DNA from: Pseudomonas marginalis
Lineage (GTDB): Bacteria; Pseudomonadota; Gammaproteobacteria; Pseudomonadales; Pseudomonadaceae
Direction: 5' to 3'
Assembly (NCBI RefSeq): GCF_024169655.1
Contig: NZ_JALJWV010000001.1
Coordinates: 5,624,001 to 5,688,000, forward strand
Length of the DNA stretch: 64,000 nucleotides
Shown here one piece after another: positions 49,281 to 59,191 of the stretch (the first letter of the stretch is position 1; every line of letters starts with the position of its first letter). Below the pieces are notes generated by a model. It was given only the letters and a program-made list of their open reading frames with translations. It was not told the DNA's origin and searched no databases. The position numbers and the translations under genes are program-made.

Positions 49281-51059
49281 TTAGAACAGGGACTCATCCA
49301 ACAAAAACAGCGATTCGCTACCGGCTTTTACAGACGCACTCAACGAGTGAATACGCGGCAGCAGACGGGCAAAGTAGAAGCGTGCAGTGCCCAACTTGCT
49401 GGCGTAGAAGTCTTCCTCGGCCTCTTTACCCAGCGCCGCCTTGGCCATCATTGCCCACATGTAGGCGTAGGCCATGTATCCGAATGCATGCAAATACTCC
49501 ACCGAGGCCGCACCGATTTCATTCGGGTTGCTCTTGGCGCGATCCAGCACCCAGGCCGTCAATTCATCCAGGCTATCCACTGCGGCGTTGAGCGGCGTGG
49601 TGAACTCGGCCAGCTCCGCGCCTGCGGTGGCGGTGAACTGGCGGATCTCATCAGCGAACAAGGTGTAGAACGCACCGCCACTGCCGACGATCTTGCGTCC
49701 CATCAGGTCCAGAGCCTGAATGCCGTTGGTGCCTTCGTAGATCTGGGTGATGCGCACATCACGCACCAATTGCTCCTGGCCCCACTCGCGGATGTAACCG
49801 TGGCCGCCAAAGACTTGTTGGCCGAGCACCGTGGTTTCCAGGCCCAGATCGCTCAGAAACGCCTTGGCCACCGGGGTCAGCAAGGCCACCAGGTTATCCG
49901 CGCGCTCGCGGGCGGCGGCATCTTCGCTGAACTTGGCGATATCCAGCTGCATCGCCACATACGTGGAGAATGCACGTCCGCCTTCGTTCGACGCCTTCAT
50001 GGTCAGCAGCATGCGACGCACGTCCGGGTGGACGATGATCGGGTCGGCGACTTTATCCTTGGCCTGCGCGCCGGTCGGCGCACGGCTCTGCAGACGGTCG
50101 CGCGCGTATTCAATCGCGTTCTGGTAGGACCGCTCACCGGACGCCAGGCCCTGGATGCCTACGCCCAGGCGCTCGTAGTTCATCATGGTGAACATCGCCG
50201 CCAGACCACGGTTAGGCTCACCCACCAGGTAACCCACGGCTTGGTCAAAGTTCATCACGCAGGTCGCCGAGGCCTGAATCCCCATCTTGTGTTCGATGGA
50301 GCCACAGCTCACCGGGTTACGCGCGCCCAGGCTGCCGTCGGCATTGACCATGAACTTCGGCACCAGGAACAACGAGATGCCCTTGGGACCGGCCGGGGCA
50401 TCCGGCAGTTTGGCCAGCACCAGGTGGATGATGTTCTCGGTGAGGTCGTGTTCGCCGCCAGTGATGAAGATCTTGGTGCCGCTGATGGTGTAGGAACCGT
50501 CCGCCTGAGGCTCGGCCTTGGTGCGGATAATGCCCAGATCGGTGCCGGCATGGGCCTCGGTCAGGCACATGGAACCGGCCCACTTGCCGGAGTACATATT
50601 CGGCAGGTAGGTTGCCTTGAGCGCTTCACTGGCGTGGGTGTTGATCGATACGCAGGCGCCGGAGGTCAGCATCGGGTACAGGCCGAAGGCCAGGCTCGAC
50701 GAGTTGATCATCTCTTCGACTTGCGCCGACACCGCCTTGGGCATGCCCATGCCGCCAAAGACCGGATCACCGCCTACGCCCACCCAGCCGCCTTCGGCGT
50801 AGGTGGTGTAGGCCTGTGGAAAGCCGTCCGGGGTGCTGACAACCGTGTCTGCCCAGCGGCAGCCCTGTTCATCGCCGCTGCGGCTGAGCGGGGCGATGGA
50901 TTTGGCGGTGACTTTGCCCGCCTCTTCGAGGATTGCCTCAACGGTTTCGGCGTCGACCGTGTCTGCCAATGCCGGCAATTGGGCCCAAAGTGTGGCGACC
51001 TCAAAAACTTCGTTGAGGACGAAGCGCATATCACGCAGCGGCGCTTTGTAATCAGCCAT
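49281..51059 (-). CDS. Acyl-CoA dehydrogenase (600-residue type), paralogue 1
   Basis: 592 residues. FAD enzyme for the first step of beta-oxidation. The family blocks are GSMCLTEAHAGTDLGIIRTK near 160, FITGGEHDL, the motif YEGTNGIQALDLMGRK near 435 that carries the catalytic region, and the extra C-terminal domain of about 120 residues found in the large MaeC/FadE5-like subfamily. It corresponds in order to PA0506-PA0508 of P. aeruginosa, where these proteins act on medium-chain fatty acyl-CoA. Catalytic Glu is probably in YEGTNG. Confidence 0.92.
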   Translation of the reverse strand: MADYKAPLRDMRFVLNEVFEVATLWAQLPALADTVDAETVEAILEEAGKVTAKSIAPLSRSGDEQGCRWADTVVSTPDGFPQAYTTYAEGGWVGVGGDPVFGGMGMPKAVSAQVEEMINSSSLAFGLYPMLTSGACVSINTHASEALKATYLPNMYSGKWAGSMCLTEAHAGTDLGIIRTKAEPQADGSYTISGTKIFITGGEHDLTENIIHLVLAKLPDAPAGPKGISLFLVPKFMVNADGSLGARNPVSCGSIEHKMGIQASATCVMNFDQAVGYLVGEPNRGLAAMFTMMNYERLGVGIQGLASGERSYQNAIEYARDRLQSRAPTGAQAKDKVADPIIVHPDVRRMLLTMKASNEGGRAFSTYVAMQLDIAKFSEDAAARERADNLVALLTPVAKAFLSDLGLETTVLGQQVFGGHGYIREWGQEQLVRDVRITQIYEGTNGIQALDLMGRKIVGSGGAFYTLFADEIRQFTATAGAELAEFTTPLNAAVDSLDELTAWVLDRAKSNPNEIGAASVEYLHAFGYMAYAYMWAMMAKAALGKEAEEDFYASKLGTARFYFARLLPRIHSLSASVKAGSESLFLLDESLF

Positions 51060-51181
51060 GGCAAACCTCGTGAGAACGTGAAAAGTGATTCGATAGGGTC
51101 GGTTTTACAGGCGCCGAGTGTACCCGAACAACTTTTCAGACACATAGGGTCCACTTGTGACCGCTTGGTATTTTTAGGTCA

Positions 51182-52951
51182 TCACAAGCCAAATGCTTCC
51201 GCAGGCAGACTCATCAGGCACTCGCTGCCCGCCTCCACGGCGGCCCGGTGGGTGGCGGTGCGTGGCAATAAGCGCTTGAAGTAGAAGTCGCAGGTGGCCA
51301 GCTTGGCCTTGGCAAACTCGGCATCATCATGCGTCTGCGCCGCGATCGCCATGCGCAGCCACAGATAGGCGAGGATGATGTAGCCGCTGTACATCAAGTA
51401 GTCCACCGCGGCAGCGCCCACTTCGTCAGGGTTTTTCATCGCGGCCATGCCGACCTTGGTCGTCAGCTCACCCCATTGCTGGTTCAGTTGATCGAGTTGC
51501 GCCACATATGCCTTGAGCTGCGCATGCTCGGCATTCGCCTCGCAGAACTTATGCACAATCCGCGTAAAACCGCGCAGCAGCTTGCCCTGGCTGCCCAACA
51601 CCTTGCGCCCCAGCAAGTCGAGCGCCTGAATGCCGTTGGTGCCTTCGTAGATCGGCGCAATCCGGCAATCGCGCACCAACTGCTCCATGCCCCACTCGCG
51701 AATAAAACCATGGCCGCCGAACACCTGCATGCCGTGGTTGGTCACCTCCAGCCCGGTGTCGGTCATGAAGGCTTTGCAGATCGGCGTAAGGAACGCCAGC
51801 AGGTCTTCGGCTTCCTGGCGCTGGCCGGCGTCGCGGCTCAAGTGCGCGGTGTCGAGCAGTTGCGCGGTGAAATAGGTCAGCGCCCGGTTGCCTTCGTTGA
51901 ACGCCTTCATGGTCAGCAGCATGCGCCGCACGTCGGGGTGGACGATGATCGGGTCGGCGGCTTTTTCCGGGGCCTTGGCGCCGGTCAGCGCGCGCATTTG
52001 CAAGCGGTCGTTGGCGTATTTGATCGCGCCCTGAAAGCTCGCTTCGCCATTGCACAGCCCTTGCATCCCGGTGCCGAGGCGCGCGTGGTTCATCATGGTG
52101 AACATGCAGTTGAGGCCTTTGTTCGCCTCGCCGATCAAAAAGCCCTTGGCGCCGTCGAAGTTCAGCACACAGGTGGCCGAGGCCTTGATCCCCATCTTGT
52201 GCTCGATGGAGCCGCAATGCACCGCGTTGCGCTCGCCCGAATCCGCATGGAACTTGGGCACGATAAACAGCGAGATGCCTTTGGTGCCGGCCGGGGCATC
52301 CGGCAGCTTGGCCAGCACCAGGTGGATGATGTTGGCGCTCAGGTCGTGCTCACCGGCGGAGATGAAGATCTTGCTGCCGCTGACCGCATAGCTGCCATCC
52401 GCCTGGGGCACGGCGCGGGTCTTGATCAGGCCCAGGTCGGTGCCGCAGTGGGCTTCGGTCAGGCACATGGTGCCGGTCCATTCACCGGCAGTGAGTTTGC
52501 TCAGGTAGGTGGCTTTCTGCTCAGCGGTGCCGTGGGCGTGGATCGCCGACATCGCGCCGTGGGTCAGCCCCGGGTACATGCCCCAGGACGTGTTGCTGGA
52601 GCCGATCATTTCGCTGAGCACCAGCCCGAGGGATTGCGGCAGGCCTTGGCCACCGTAGGCCGGGTCGGCCGCCACGCCGTGCCAGCCGCCTTGCACATAC
52701 TGGGCGAAGGCTTCCTTGAAGCCCTTGGGCGTGGTCACCACACCCTTGTCGAAATGGCAGCCTTCTTCATCGCCGCTGCGGTTGAGTGGCGCGAGCACGT
52801 TCTCGCAAAATTTCGCACCTTCTTCGAGGATCGCGCTGACCATGTCCGGGCTGGCGTCCGTCGCGCCAAGGGCGGCGTAGTGAGCGTGGAAATCAAACAC
52901 ATTGTCGATCAGAAAGCGCATGTCGCGCAGGGGAGCTTTGTACTCAGGCAT
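51182..52951 (-). CDS. Acyl-CoA dehydrogenase (600-residue type), paralogue 2
   Basis: 589 residues from the ATG at 52951 (MPEYKAPLRDMRF), preceded by GGAGAC; a longer frame to 53008 is poorly supported. It has GTMCLTEAHCGTDLGLIKT, FISAGEHDLSANIIHL and IYEGTNGIQALDLLGRK at the same positions as paralogue 1, so the pair arose by tandem duplication. The start of all three paralogues (xxYKAPLRDxRF) is shared. Its own terminator is not obvious; 122 bases separate it from paralogue 1. Confidence 0.92.
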   Translation of the reverse strand: MPEYKAPLRDMRFLIDNVFDFHAHYAALGATDASPDMVSAILEEGAKFCENVLAPLNRSGDEEGCHFDKGVVTTPKGFKEAFAQYVQGGWHGVAADPAYGGQGLPQSLGLVLSEMIGSSNTSWGMYPGLTHGAMSAIHAHGTAEQKATYLSKLTAGEWTGTMCLTEAHCGTDLGLIKTRAVPQADGSYAVSGSKIFISAGEHDLSANIIHLVLAKLPDAPAGTKGISLFIVPKFHADSGERNAVHCGSIEHKMGIKASATCVLNFDGAKGFLIGEANKGLNCMFTMMNHARLGTGMQGLCNGEASFQGAIKYANDRLQMRALTGAKAPEKAADPIIVHPDVRRMLLTMKAFNEGNRALTYFTAQLLDTAHLSRDAGQRQEAEDLLAFLTPICKAFMTDTGLEVTNHGMQVFGGHGFIREWGMEQLVRDCRIAPIYEGTNGIQALDLLGRKVLGSQGKLLRGFTRIVHKFCEANAEHAQLKAYVAQLDQLNQQWGELTTKVGMAAMKNPDEVGAAAVDYLMYSGYIILAYLWLRMAIAAQTHDDAEFAKAKLATCDFYFKRLLPRTATHRAAVEAGSECLMSLPAEAFGL

Positions 52952-53041
52952 GGCAATGTCTCCGGCAGCAGATGGTTTCAACCTACTGCCGGCCGCCGCC
53001 CCGAACAATCACTGTAGCGCCGCTGAATACAGCGCCATCAC

Positions 53042-54331
53042 TCAACCGGCAGCACTCTGCGTGCGCACCGCGCCACGGCGGGTTTGCCCGGCCGCGACCA
53101 CGCAGTTACGCCCGGCGCCCTTCGCGGCATACAGCGCCTGGTCGGCGGATTTGAGCACCTCTTCGGACGTGCGGTGCTCGGCCTGGCGCTCGGCCACGCC
53201 GATGCTGACGGTCACCGACACACTCGACGCGCCGCTGCCTGCGCGCCGCTGGCGGCCTTGCAGGTCATCCTGCGGGCGGTCCGGGTTGCGCAGCTTGATG
53301 TCGTAGTTGGCGATGATCTCGCGGATTTCTTCCAGGTGCGGCATGCACTCATCCAGGGTCTTGCCGGCAAACACCACGGCGAACTCTTCACCGCCATAAC
53401 GGTAAGCGCGCCCGCCGCCATTGACCTTCGACAGCTTGCTGGCCACCAGGCGCAGCACCTGGTCCCCTACGTCGTGACCATGGGTGTCGTTGAAACGCTT
53501 GAAGTGGTCGACGTCGCTCATCGCCAGCACATAGTTGCGTCCCAGCCGCTGCATGCGCTCGTTGAGCGCGCGCCGCCCCGGCAGGCCGGTCAGCTCGTCG
53601 CGAAACGCCATCTGATACGCCTCGTGAGCCACTGCGGCGGCAATCATCAGCATCACCTGACTGCACATGATGTTCAGGGTGAACGGCAGGATAAACGTCT
53701 GCGGCAACATCCAGAACAGCCCGATCAGCCCGACCATCTGCGCCGCGTGCAACGGACGCGGTAGGTACCAGTACTGCGCCGCCAAGGTCAAAAAGCCGAT
53801 CAGGAACATCGGGTATGACAGCTGGATCAGGCTCATCCAGGTGCCATGCAGCGCCGGCCAGCGAATTTCCGCGAGCCAGTTCAGCAGCGCCTGGGGATAA
53901 CTTTGCTCCAGGGCCAACGCGACGCTGCCAATAGCCAGCAGCACCGCACAGCGCGCGACAAAATCACGGAACAAGTGGGTTTTTTCCTGCCACAGCGCAT
54001 AGAGACTGAACAGCAGCGGCAGCAACAGGCAACACAAGTGGAACACCACGGCGGCGTCTTCGCGCACGCGGCCGTTGTCGCGGTAGAAGTCGGTCTGGGT
54101 ATCGAGCAGGAAGTAGGCGATATACACCGTGATCATCAGGAACAGTTCACGCTGGCGACGATAGACCGCGCAATACGAACCGCCGAGCAACAGCACCAGG
54201 GTCGGCAACACGTTGAACAGCGAGGTGAAGAAGACGTTGAGATCTTTGACATACGCAGCCGAGAGCCCGGCCAGTAACAGCAGCAGTGAAGGTAGGAAAT
54301 GACTGAAACGTAAAGCGGACGCGCGTGACAA
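53042..54331 (-). CDS. Membrane-bound diguanylate cyclase
   Basis: About 429 residues if it starts at the TTG at 54331, which has GGAG upstream; a TTG at 54373 would add 14 residues. About seven membrane helices fill the N-terminal 230 residues. The GGDEF domain has DVDHFKRFNDTHGHDVGD and the active motif YRYGGEEFAVV near residue 330. The inhibitory site RxxD, five residues before the motif, is absent (NGGGRAY), so product inhibition is unlikely. It makes cyclic di-GMP and lies between two acyl-CoA dehydrogenase genes. Confidence 0.9.
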   Translation of the reverse strand: MSRASALRFSHFLPSLLLLLAGLSAAYVKDLNVFFTSLFNVLPTLVLLLGGSYCAVYRRQRELFLMITVYIAYFLLDTQTDFYRDNGRVREDAAVVFHLCCLLLPLLFSLYALWQEKTHLFRDFVARCAVLLAIGSVALALEQSYPQALLNWLAEIRWPALHGTWMSLIQLSYPMFLIGFLTLAAQYWYLPRPLHAAQMVGLIGLFWMLPQTFILPFTLNIMCSQVMLMIAAAVAHEAYQMAFRDELTGLPGRRALNERMQRLGRNYVLAMSDVDHFKRFNDTHGHDVGDQVLRLVASKLSKVNGGGRAYRYGGEEFAVVFAGKTLDECMPHLEEIREIIANYDIKLRNPDRPQDDLQGRQRRAGSGASSVSVTVSIGVAERQAEHRTSEEVLKSADQALYAAKGAGRNCVVAAGQTRRGAVRTQSAAG

Positions 54332-54482
54332 GGGTAAAACTCCGACCCGCCAGGAATGATGGCACTGTGCCAAAGCCCAGACAGTTAAACATACCCTGCC
54401 CGGCCTGTATCACATTGCCATCACTGTAACGGCAGACCATCGCAATCCCTGAGCGCTGCGCTGTGTTTTTTATCGCGCAAAA

Positions 54483-54517
54483 AAAAACCGTCGCCCCGAG
54501 AAGGAGCGACGGTTTTT
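54483..54517 (-). terminator. Terminator of acyl-CoA dehydrogenase paralogue 3
   Basis: AAAAACCGTCGC and GCGACGGTTTTT arms around an 11-base loop; symmetrical, with A and U tracts, so it can act in both directions. It lies 20 bases after the paralogue 3 stop. Confidence 0.88.
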
Positions 54518-54536
54518 CAAGTGGGCTCGGTGAGGC

Positions 54537-56342
54537 TTAGTAAGCCAGGCCGAAGTCCTCTTCTTTCATGTCCATCAGGTTGTTGGCGCCCGACAGCATG
54601 GTGACCACGTGAGTACGGGTACGCGGCAGGATGCGCTGGAAGTAGAAGCGTGCGGTCTGCAGCTTGGCGGTGTAGAACGCCGCTTCGCTGGTGCCGGCTG
54701 CCAGTTTCTCGGCCGCCAGACGCGCCATGTCGGCCCAGAAGTAAGCCAGGCAGGCATAACCGGAGTACATCAGGTAGTCCACCGAAGCGGCACCGACTTC
54801 TTCACGGTCTTTCATCGCCGCCATGCCGACCTTCATGGTCAACTCGCCCCACTCTTTGTTCAGCGCAGCCAGCGGTGTCACGAACTCTTTGACCGCTTCG
54901 TTGCCTTCGTTGGCCTGGCAGAACTTGTGCACGATCTTGGTGAAGCCCTTGAGCGCTTCGCCTTGGGTCATCAGCACTTTACGGCCGAGCAGGTCCAGCG
55001 CCTGGATGCCGGTGGTGCCTTCGTACAGCATCGAAATGCGGCTGTCGCGCACGTTCTGCTCCATGCCCCACTCGGCGATGAAGCCGTGACCGCCGTAGAT
55101 CTGCACGCCGTGGTTGGCGGATTCAAAACCGACTTCGGTCATGAACGCCTTGGCGATCGGGGTCATGAATGCCAGCAGGCCATCGGCCTGTTTCTTGGCT
55201 TCGTCGTCGGTGCCGTACTTGACGATGTCCACTTGCTTGGCGGTGAAGTACACCATCGCACGGTTACCTTCAGCGAAGGCTTTCATGGTCAGCAGCATGC
55301 GGCGCACGTCGGGGTGGACGATGATCGGGTCGGCGGCCTTGTCCGGCGCTTTCGGGCCAGTCAGGGAGCGCATTTGCAGGCGGTCACGCGCATATTTCAG
55401 GCCGCCCTGGAAGCCGATTTCAGCGTGGGCCAGGCCTTGCAGCGCGGTGCCCAGGCGAGCGGTGTTCATAAAGGTGAACATGCAGTTCAGGCCTTTGTTC
55501 GCCGGGCCGATCAGGAAACCGGTGGCCGCGTCGAAGTTCATCACGCAGGTGGCGTTACCGTGGATGCCCATCTTGTGTTCCAGGGAACCACAGGTCACCG
55601 CGTTGCGCGCACCGATCGAGCCATCGGCGTTCGGCAGGAATTTGGGCACGATAAACAGCGAGATACCTTTGGTGCCAGCCGGTGCGTCCGGCAGGCGCGC
55701 CAGTACGATGTGGACGATGTTATCGGCCATGTCGTGTTCGCCGGCCGAGATGAAGATCTTGGTGCCGGAGACTTTATAGGTACCGTCGGCCTGAGGTTCG
55801 GCCTTGGTGCGCAGCATGCCCAGGTCGGTGCCACAGTGTGGCTCGGTCAGGCACATGGTGCCGGTCCATTCGCCCGACACCAGTTTGGTCAGGTAGGCGT
55901 CTTGCTGCTCGGGGGTGCCGTGCTCGGAGATAGTGTTCATCGCGCCATGGGACAGGCCTGGATACATGCCCCACGACCAGTTGGCTTCGCCGACCATTTC
56001 GCTGACCGCCAGGCCCAGGGATTCCGGCAGGCCTTGGCCACCGTGCTCCACGTCGTGAGCCAGGCTCGGCCAGCCGCCTTCGACGAACTGTTTGTAGGCT
56101 TCTTTGAAACCAGCAGGGGTCTTAACGCCTGACTCGCTCCAGGTACACCCTTCGATGTCACCCACGCGGTTCAACGGTGCCAGTACTTGCTCACAGAACT
56201 TGGCGCCTTCTTCGAGAATGGCGTCAACCATGTCCGGAGTAGCGTCCTGGCAAGCCGGCAGGCTCTGATAGTGCGCTTCATAGCCGAGCAGTTCGTCACG
56301 AACGAAGCGAATATCACGCAAGGGGGCCTTGTAGTCAGGCAT
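54537..56342 (-). CDS. Acyl-CoA dehydrogenase (600-residue type), paralogue 3
   Basis: 601 residues, start MPDYKAPLRDIRFVRDEL. GTMCLTEPHCGTDLGMLRTK near 165, FISAGEHDMADNIVHI and LYEGTTGIQALDLLGRK near 440 (Thr in place of Asn after the catalytic Glu). The C-terminal domain is complete. It is the first and best-conserved of the three by position and probably the ancestor of the cluster. The diguanylate cyclase gene separates it from paralogue 2. Confidence 0.92.
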   Translation of the reverse strand: MPDYKAPLRDIRFVRDELLGYEAHYQSLPACQDATPDMVDAILEEGAKFCEQVLAPLNRVGDIEGCTWSESGVKTPAGFKEAYKQFVEGGWPSLAHDVEHGGQGLPESLGLAVSEMVGEANWSWGMYPGLSHGAMNTISEHGTPEQQDAYLTKLVSGEWTGTMCLTEPHCGTDLGMLRTKAEPQADGTYKVSGTKIFISAGEHDMADNIVHIVLARLPDAPAGTKGISLFIVPKFLPNADGSIGARNAVTCGSLEHKMGIHGNATCVMNFDAATGFLIGPANKGLNCMFTFMNTARLGTALQGLAHAEIGFQGGLKYARDRLQMRSLTGPKAPDKAADPIIVHPDVRRMLLTMKAFAEGNRAMVYFTAKQVDIVKYGTDDEAKKQADGLLAFMTPIAKAFMTEVGFESANHGVQIYGGHGFIAEWGMEQNVRDSRISMLYEGTTGIQALDLLGRKVLMTQGEALKGFTKIVHKFCQANEGNEAVKEFVTPLAALNKEWGELTMKVGMAAMKDREEVGAASVDYLMYSGYACLAYFWADMARLAAEKLAAGTSEAAFYTAKLQTARFYFQRILPRTRTHVVTMLSGANNLMDMKEEDFGLAY

Positions 56343-56591
56343 AGCGATAAACCTCTGCTGATGTATCTGGGATGAACAACCGCGTGGAATTTGTTGTTGC
56401 GGTCAAACAGGTGTTTGAAACATACGTTTACGACCTGGGGATGTCAAGCGTCGTCCCGCTGCCGTTTGTCATGACACCGGTCAAGCGCGCGCACGGCGAC
56501 GCCTGCGGCGAGGTGCCACAAGAGTTATCAGAAAAAACAGACGATGTCGGCGCTCGCGGTGTACCGGGTACACCGCATTGCCATAGGGAGG

Positions 56592-56873
56592 TCAGGCGAA
56601 GGTGTCGATCAACGTGCCGAGCATTTGATCGGAAGCCTTGGCGACTTTTGCGCCCAGCTCCACTTGAAACTTGCCTTGGGCCATTTCGACCATATTGCTC
56701 GCCGAGTTGCTCGGCTGGGCGCGGTCATTGGCCCGCAGCAAGTCGCTCTGGGCGTCCGACGGCTGGGTAGTGGCGGCGCTGGCAATCCTGCCGGCGGCCT
56801 GGTCGACGCGGCTCTGCCCGGCTTGAATCGTGCTCAGGCCTGAATAAAACGCGCTGCTGCCAGAAATTTCCAT
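56592..56873 (-). CDS. Conserved protein of unknown function (PA0505-like)
   Basis: 93 residues, start MEISGSSAFYSGLSTIQAGQ. It has no signal peptide or membrane segment; heptad-like spacing of Ala, Gln and Asp suggests helices, and the overall pattern (SSAFYSGLSTIQAGQSRVDQAAxxIA) recalls flagellar rod-like proteins. It occupies the position of PA0505 between bioD and the acyl-CoA dehydrogenases in P. aeruginosa, so it is a conserved neighbour. Function unknown. Confidence 0.8.
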   Translation of the reverse strand: MEISGSSAFYSGLSTIQAGQSRVDQAAGRIASAATTQPSDAQSDLLRANDRAQPSNSASNMVEMAQGKFQVELGAKVAKASDQMLGTLIDTFA

Positions 56874-56977
56874 GGCGTGGACCTGCTGAGAGAATCGTGA
56901 AGTTGAATTGAAGCAGACATCCTGGCAAAAGGCCCGTCAAAAACACTAATGGCATAATGCCTTGCCGATAGCCAAAA

Positions 56978-57658
56978 TCAGTCAAGCAGGTCCAAGTGCA
57001 GGTACTCGGCCACCGCGTTGCTGCCGGCGTGCTTGAGTTTGGGCACCCGCCCCAGGCACGGCGCGGGTAAGCGTTCGGCCAGGGTGGCGAGGTTTTCTTC
57101 CAGACGAGAGGTCTTCGGCTCGATGATATTCGCCACCCAACCGGCCAGCGACAGACCGTCGCGCGCAATGGCTTCGGCCGTGAGCAGCGCATGGTTGATG
57201 CAACCCAGGCGCACACCCACCACCAGGATCACCGGCAACTGCAGCGCCATGGCCAGGTCGGACAGGTTGTCCTGATCGGCCAACGGCACACGCCAGCCGC
57301 CCGCGCCTTCGATCAGGGTGAAATCGGCTTTTCGGTCGAGGATCTGCTGCATCGGTTTGAGCAGCGATTGCACCGTCAGCGCAACGCCCGCCTCGCGCGC
57401 GGCCAGGTGCGGCGCGATGGCCGGCTCGAACGCCACCGGGTTGACCTCGGCGTAGCTCAACGGCAACGAACACTCGGCCAGCAGCGCCAGCGCATCGGCG
57501 TTGCGCAAGCCTTTGGCGGTGACCTGGCAACCGGAAGCCACCGGCTTGCCGGCGGCGGTGCTTTTGCCGGCCAGGCGCGCGGCATGCAGCAGGCCGGCGG
57601 CGATGGTGGTCTTGCCGACATCCGTATCGGTGCCGGTGATGAAATAAGCGGCGCTCAT
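56978..57658 (-). CDS. bioD: Dethiobiotin synthetase
   Basis: 226 residues. ATP-dependent closure of the ureido ring from 7,8-diaminopelargonic acid and CO2. P-loop TGTDTDVGKTTIAAGLL near residue 7-23; EGAGGWRVPL near 116 is the second signature. The start overlaps the bioC stop by four bases. Last gene of bioF-bioH-bioC-bioD. Confidence 0.95.
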   Translation of the reverse strand: MSAAYFITGTDTDVGKTTIAAGLLHAARLAGKSTAAGKPVASGCQVTAKGLRNADALALLAECSLPLSYAEVNPVAFEPAIAPHLAAREAGVALTVQSLLKPMQQILDRKADFTLIEGAGGWRVPLADQDNLSDLAMALQLPVILVVGVRLGCINHALLTAEAIARDGLSLAGWVANIIEPKTSRLEENLATLAERLPAPCLGRVPKLKHAGSNAVAEYLHLDLLD

Positions 57659-58467
57659 AGCGGTTTCTCCAGCACGGCGTACACCACTTGGTAGGTGGCC
57701 GGCAGGCCCTGGGCCTGGCGGAACTGCTCGTAGGCGTCGATCAGTGCAACAACCCGCGCACGGCCCGTCAACCCGCCCGGCCGCCCCGGGTTGAGATTGT
57801 GCGCGCCAAGCGCTTTCAATTCATGAGTCAGGCTGCGCACATCCGGGTAATGCAACACATGGGCACGCCGCTCCAGGCTCAGTACCTGGAAGCCGCTGGC
57901 CGCGCACAGCTGTTGATAGGCCTCGAAGGTGCGGAAGCGGTTGACGTGGACCAGCCCGTCCGCCGCGCGCCAGCTTTCGCGCAACTCGTCCAATGTGCCC
58001 ACGCACAAGCTGGCGAACGCCAGCACGCCGCCCGGTTGCAGCACGCGATAGGCTTCGCTGAGCACCGCCGCGAAATCCGCGCACCATTGCACCGCCAGGC
58101 TGGAGAAGATCAGCCCGCAACTGGCCGCCTGCAACGGCAGGCGCTCGGCATCACCGGCGATGAAATGCTGCGCGCCGCCCAACGGCCGCGCATGGTTGAG
58201 CATGCCTTGGGCAATATCCAGCGCCACACCTTGGCCGGCCGGCAGCCGATCGCTCAGCACGCGGCTGAAATAGCCGGTGCCGCAGCCCATGTCCAACCAG
58301 CGTTGCGCGCAGCAGGCCGCCGGCAGACGGGCCAGCAGTTCATGCCCCACGGCCCGCTGCAACTCGGCCACGCTGTCGTAACTGGCGGCGGCACGGGAAA
58401 AGGATGCCGCCACCTGGCGCTTGTCCGGCAACCCGCCCGGCAGGTAGGCATGGGCTAAATCAGTCAT
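57655..58467 (-). CDS. bioC: Malonyl-ACP O-methyltransferase
   Basis: 270 residues. SAM methyltransferase that caps malonyl-ACP so that fatty-acid synthesis can build the pimeloyl chain. SAM motif LDMGCGTGYFSRVL near residue 58-71, then LDIAQGMLNHAR and the post-motif SSLAVQWC typical for BioC. The ATG at 58467 overlaps the bioH stop; a TTG just before is also possible. Confidence 0.94.
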   Translation of the reverse strand: MTDLAHAYLPGGLPDKRQVAASFSRAAASYDSVAELQRAVGHELLARLPAACCAQRWLDMGCGTGYFSRVLSDRLPAGQGVALDIAQGMLNHARPLGGAQHFIAGDAERLPLQAASCGLIFSSLAVQWCADFAAVLSEAYRVLQPGGVLAFASLCVGTLDELRESWRAADGLVHVNRFRTFEAYQQLCAASGFQVLSLERRAHVLHYPDVRSLTHELKALGAHNLNPGRPGGLTGRARVVALIDAYEQFRQAQGLPATYQVVYAVLEKPL

Positions 58468-59191
58468 CAACGCACTCGTGCAAAAAAGCCTGGATGGCCC
58501 CCGCTACACCGTGGGGGTCCTCCAGGAGAAAAGCGTGACCGGCCTGTTCAATCAGACCGATTTCGACATCGGGAAGCAGGCTCAGCAGGTCGCTGGCGGC
58601 TTCGGCGGGCACCAACTCATCCAGGCCGGCGAACAGATGCAATTGCGGGCCGCGATAGGCAATCAAGGCGTCGCGGGTGTCCAGTTGAGCCAGCAACTCA
58701 AGGCCGCTCATCAACACGTTCGACGGCGTATTCGGCGCCCCACTGACCAGCAAACGCGCCAGCCCGCGCGGGTCTGCGGCGCCTTTGGCACACAACAGGC
58801 CGAAACGCTTGAGGGTGACCTGGGAGTCGGCATGGCAACCGGCGAGGAACGCATCGAAGGTCTCGCCAGGCATCGCGTTCGGCCAGCCATCATGGGCGAC
58901 GAAACACGGGTTGCTCGCCAGGGTCAGCAACCCGCAACAACGCTCGCCGCGTCGCGCAGCCAGCTCCGAAGCGAGCATGCCGCCCAAAGACCAGCCACCG
59001 AGCCAGGCGTTGTCCGGCAAGGTCGCGTCGAGTTCGTCGAGCCATTCATCCAGGTCGCTGGAGCCCAACGCCGGCAACGGCTCGATCTGTACGCGCAGGT
59101 GTTCGTTCAGGCCGTGCAGTGCGGCGGCCAAGGGTTCCAGCGGCGAAACGCCGAGGCCCCAGCCGGGCAGCAATATCAGTCGATCACGCAT
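58460..59191 (-). CDS. bioH: Pimeloyl-ACP methyl ester esterase
   Basis: 243 residues from the ATG at 59191, with GGAG upstream; this start overlaps bioF by eight bases, while a longer frame to 59209 has no ribosome site. An alpha/beta hydrolase: LLPGWGLG near residue 6, nucleophile elbow LGGWSLGGM near 75-83, and QAGHAFLLEDP with the catalytic His near the end. It removes the methyl group from pimeloyl-ACP and ends chain growth. Confidence 0.93.
   Translation of the reverse strand: MRDRLILLPGWGLGVSPLEPLAAALHGLNEHLRVQIEPLPALGSSDLDEWLDELDATLPDNAWLGGWSLGGMLASELAARRGERCCGLLTLASNPCFVAHDGWPNAMPGETFDAFLAGCHADSQVTLKRFGLLCAKGAADPRGLARLLVSGAPNTPSNVLMSGLELLAQLDTRDALIAYRGPQLHLFAGLDELVPAEAASDLLSLLPDVEIGLIEQAGHAFLLEDPHGVAGAIQAFLHECVDD

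Noticed and set aside
49347..51284. Plus-strand frame of 645 codons opposite acyl-CoA dehydrogenase paralogue 1
   Set aside because: Antisense shadow of a GC-rich gene; His/Arg/Gly-rich product without family motif. The same holds for 51329-53017 and 54609-56132.
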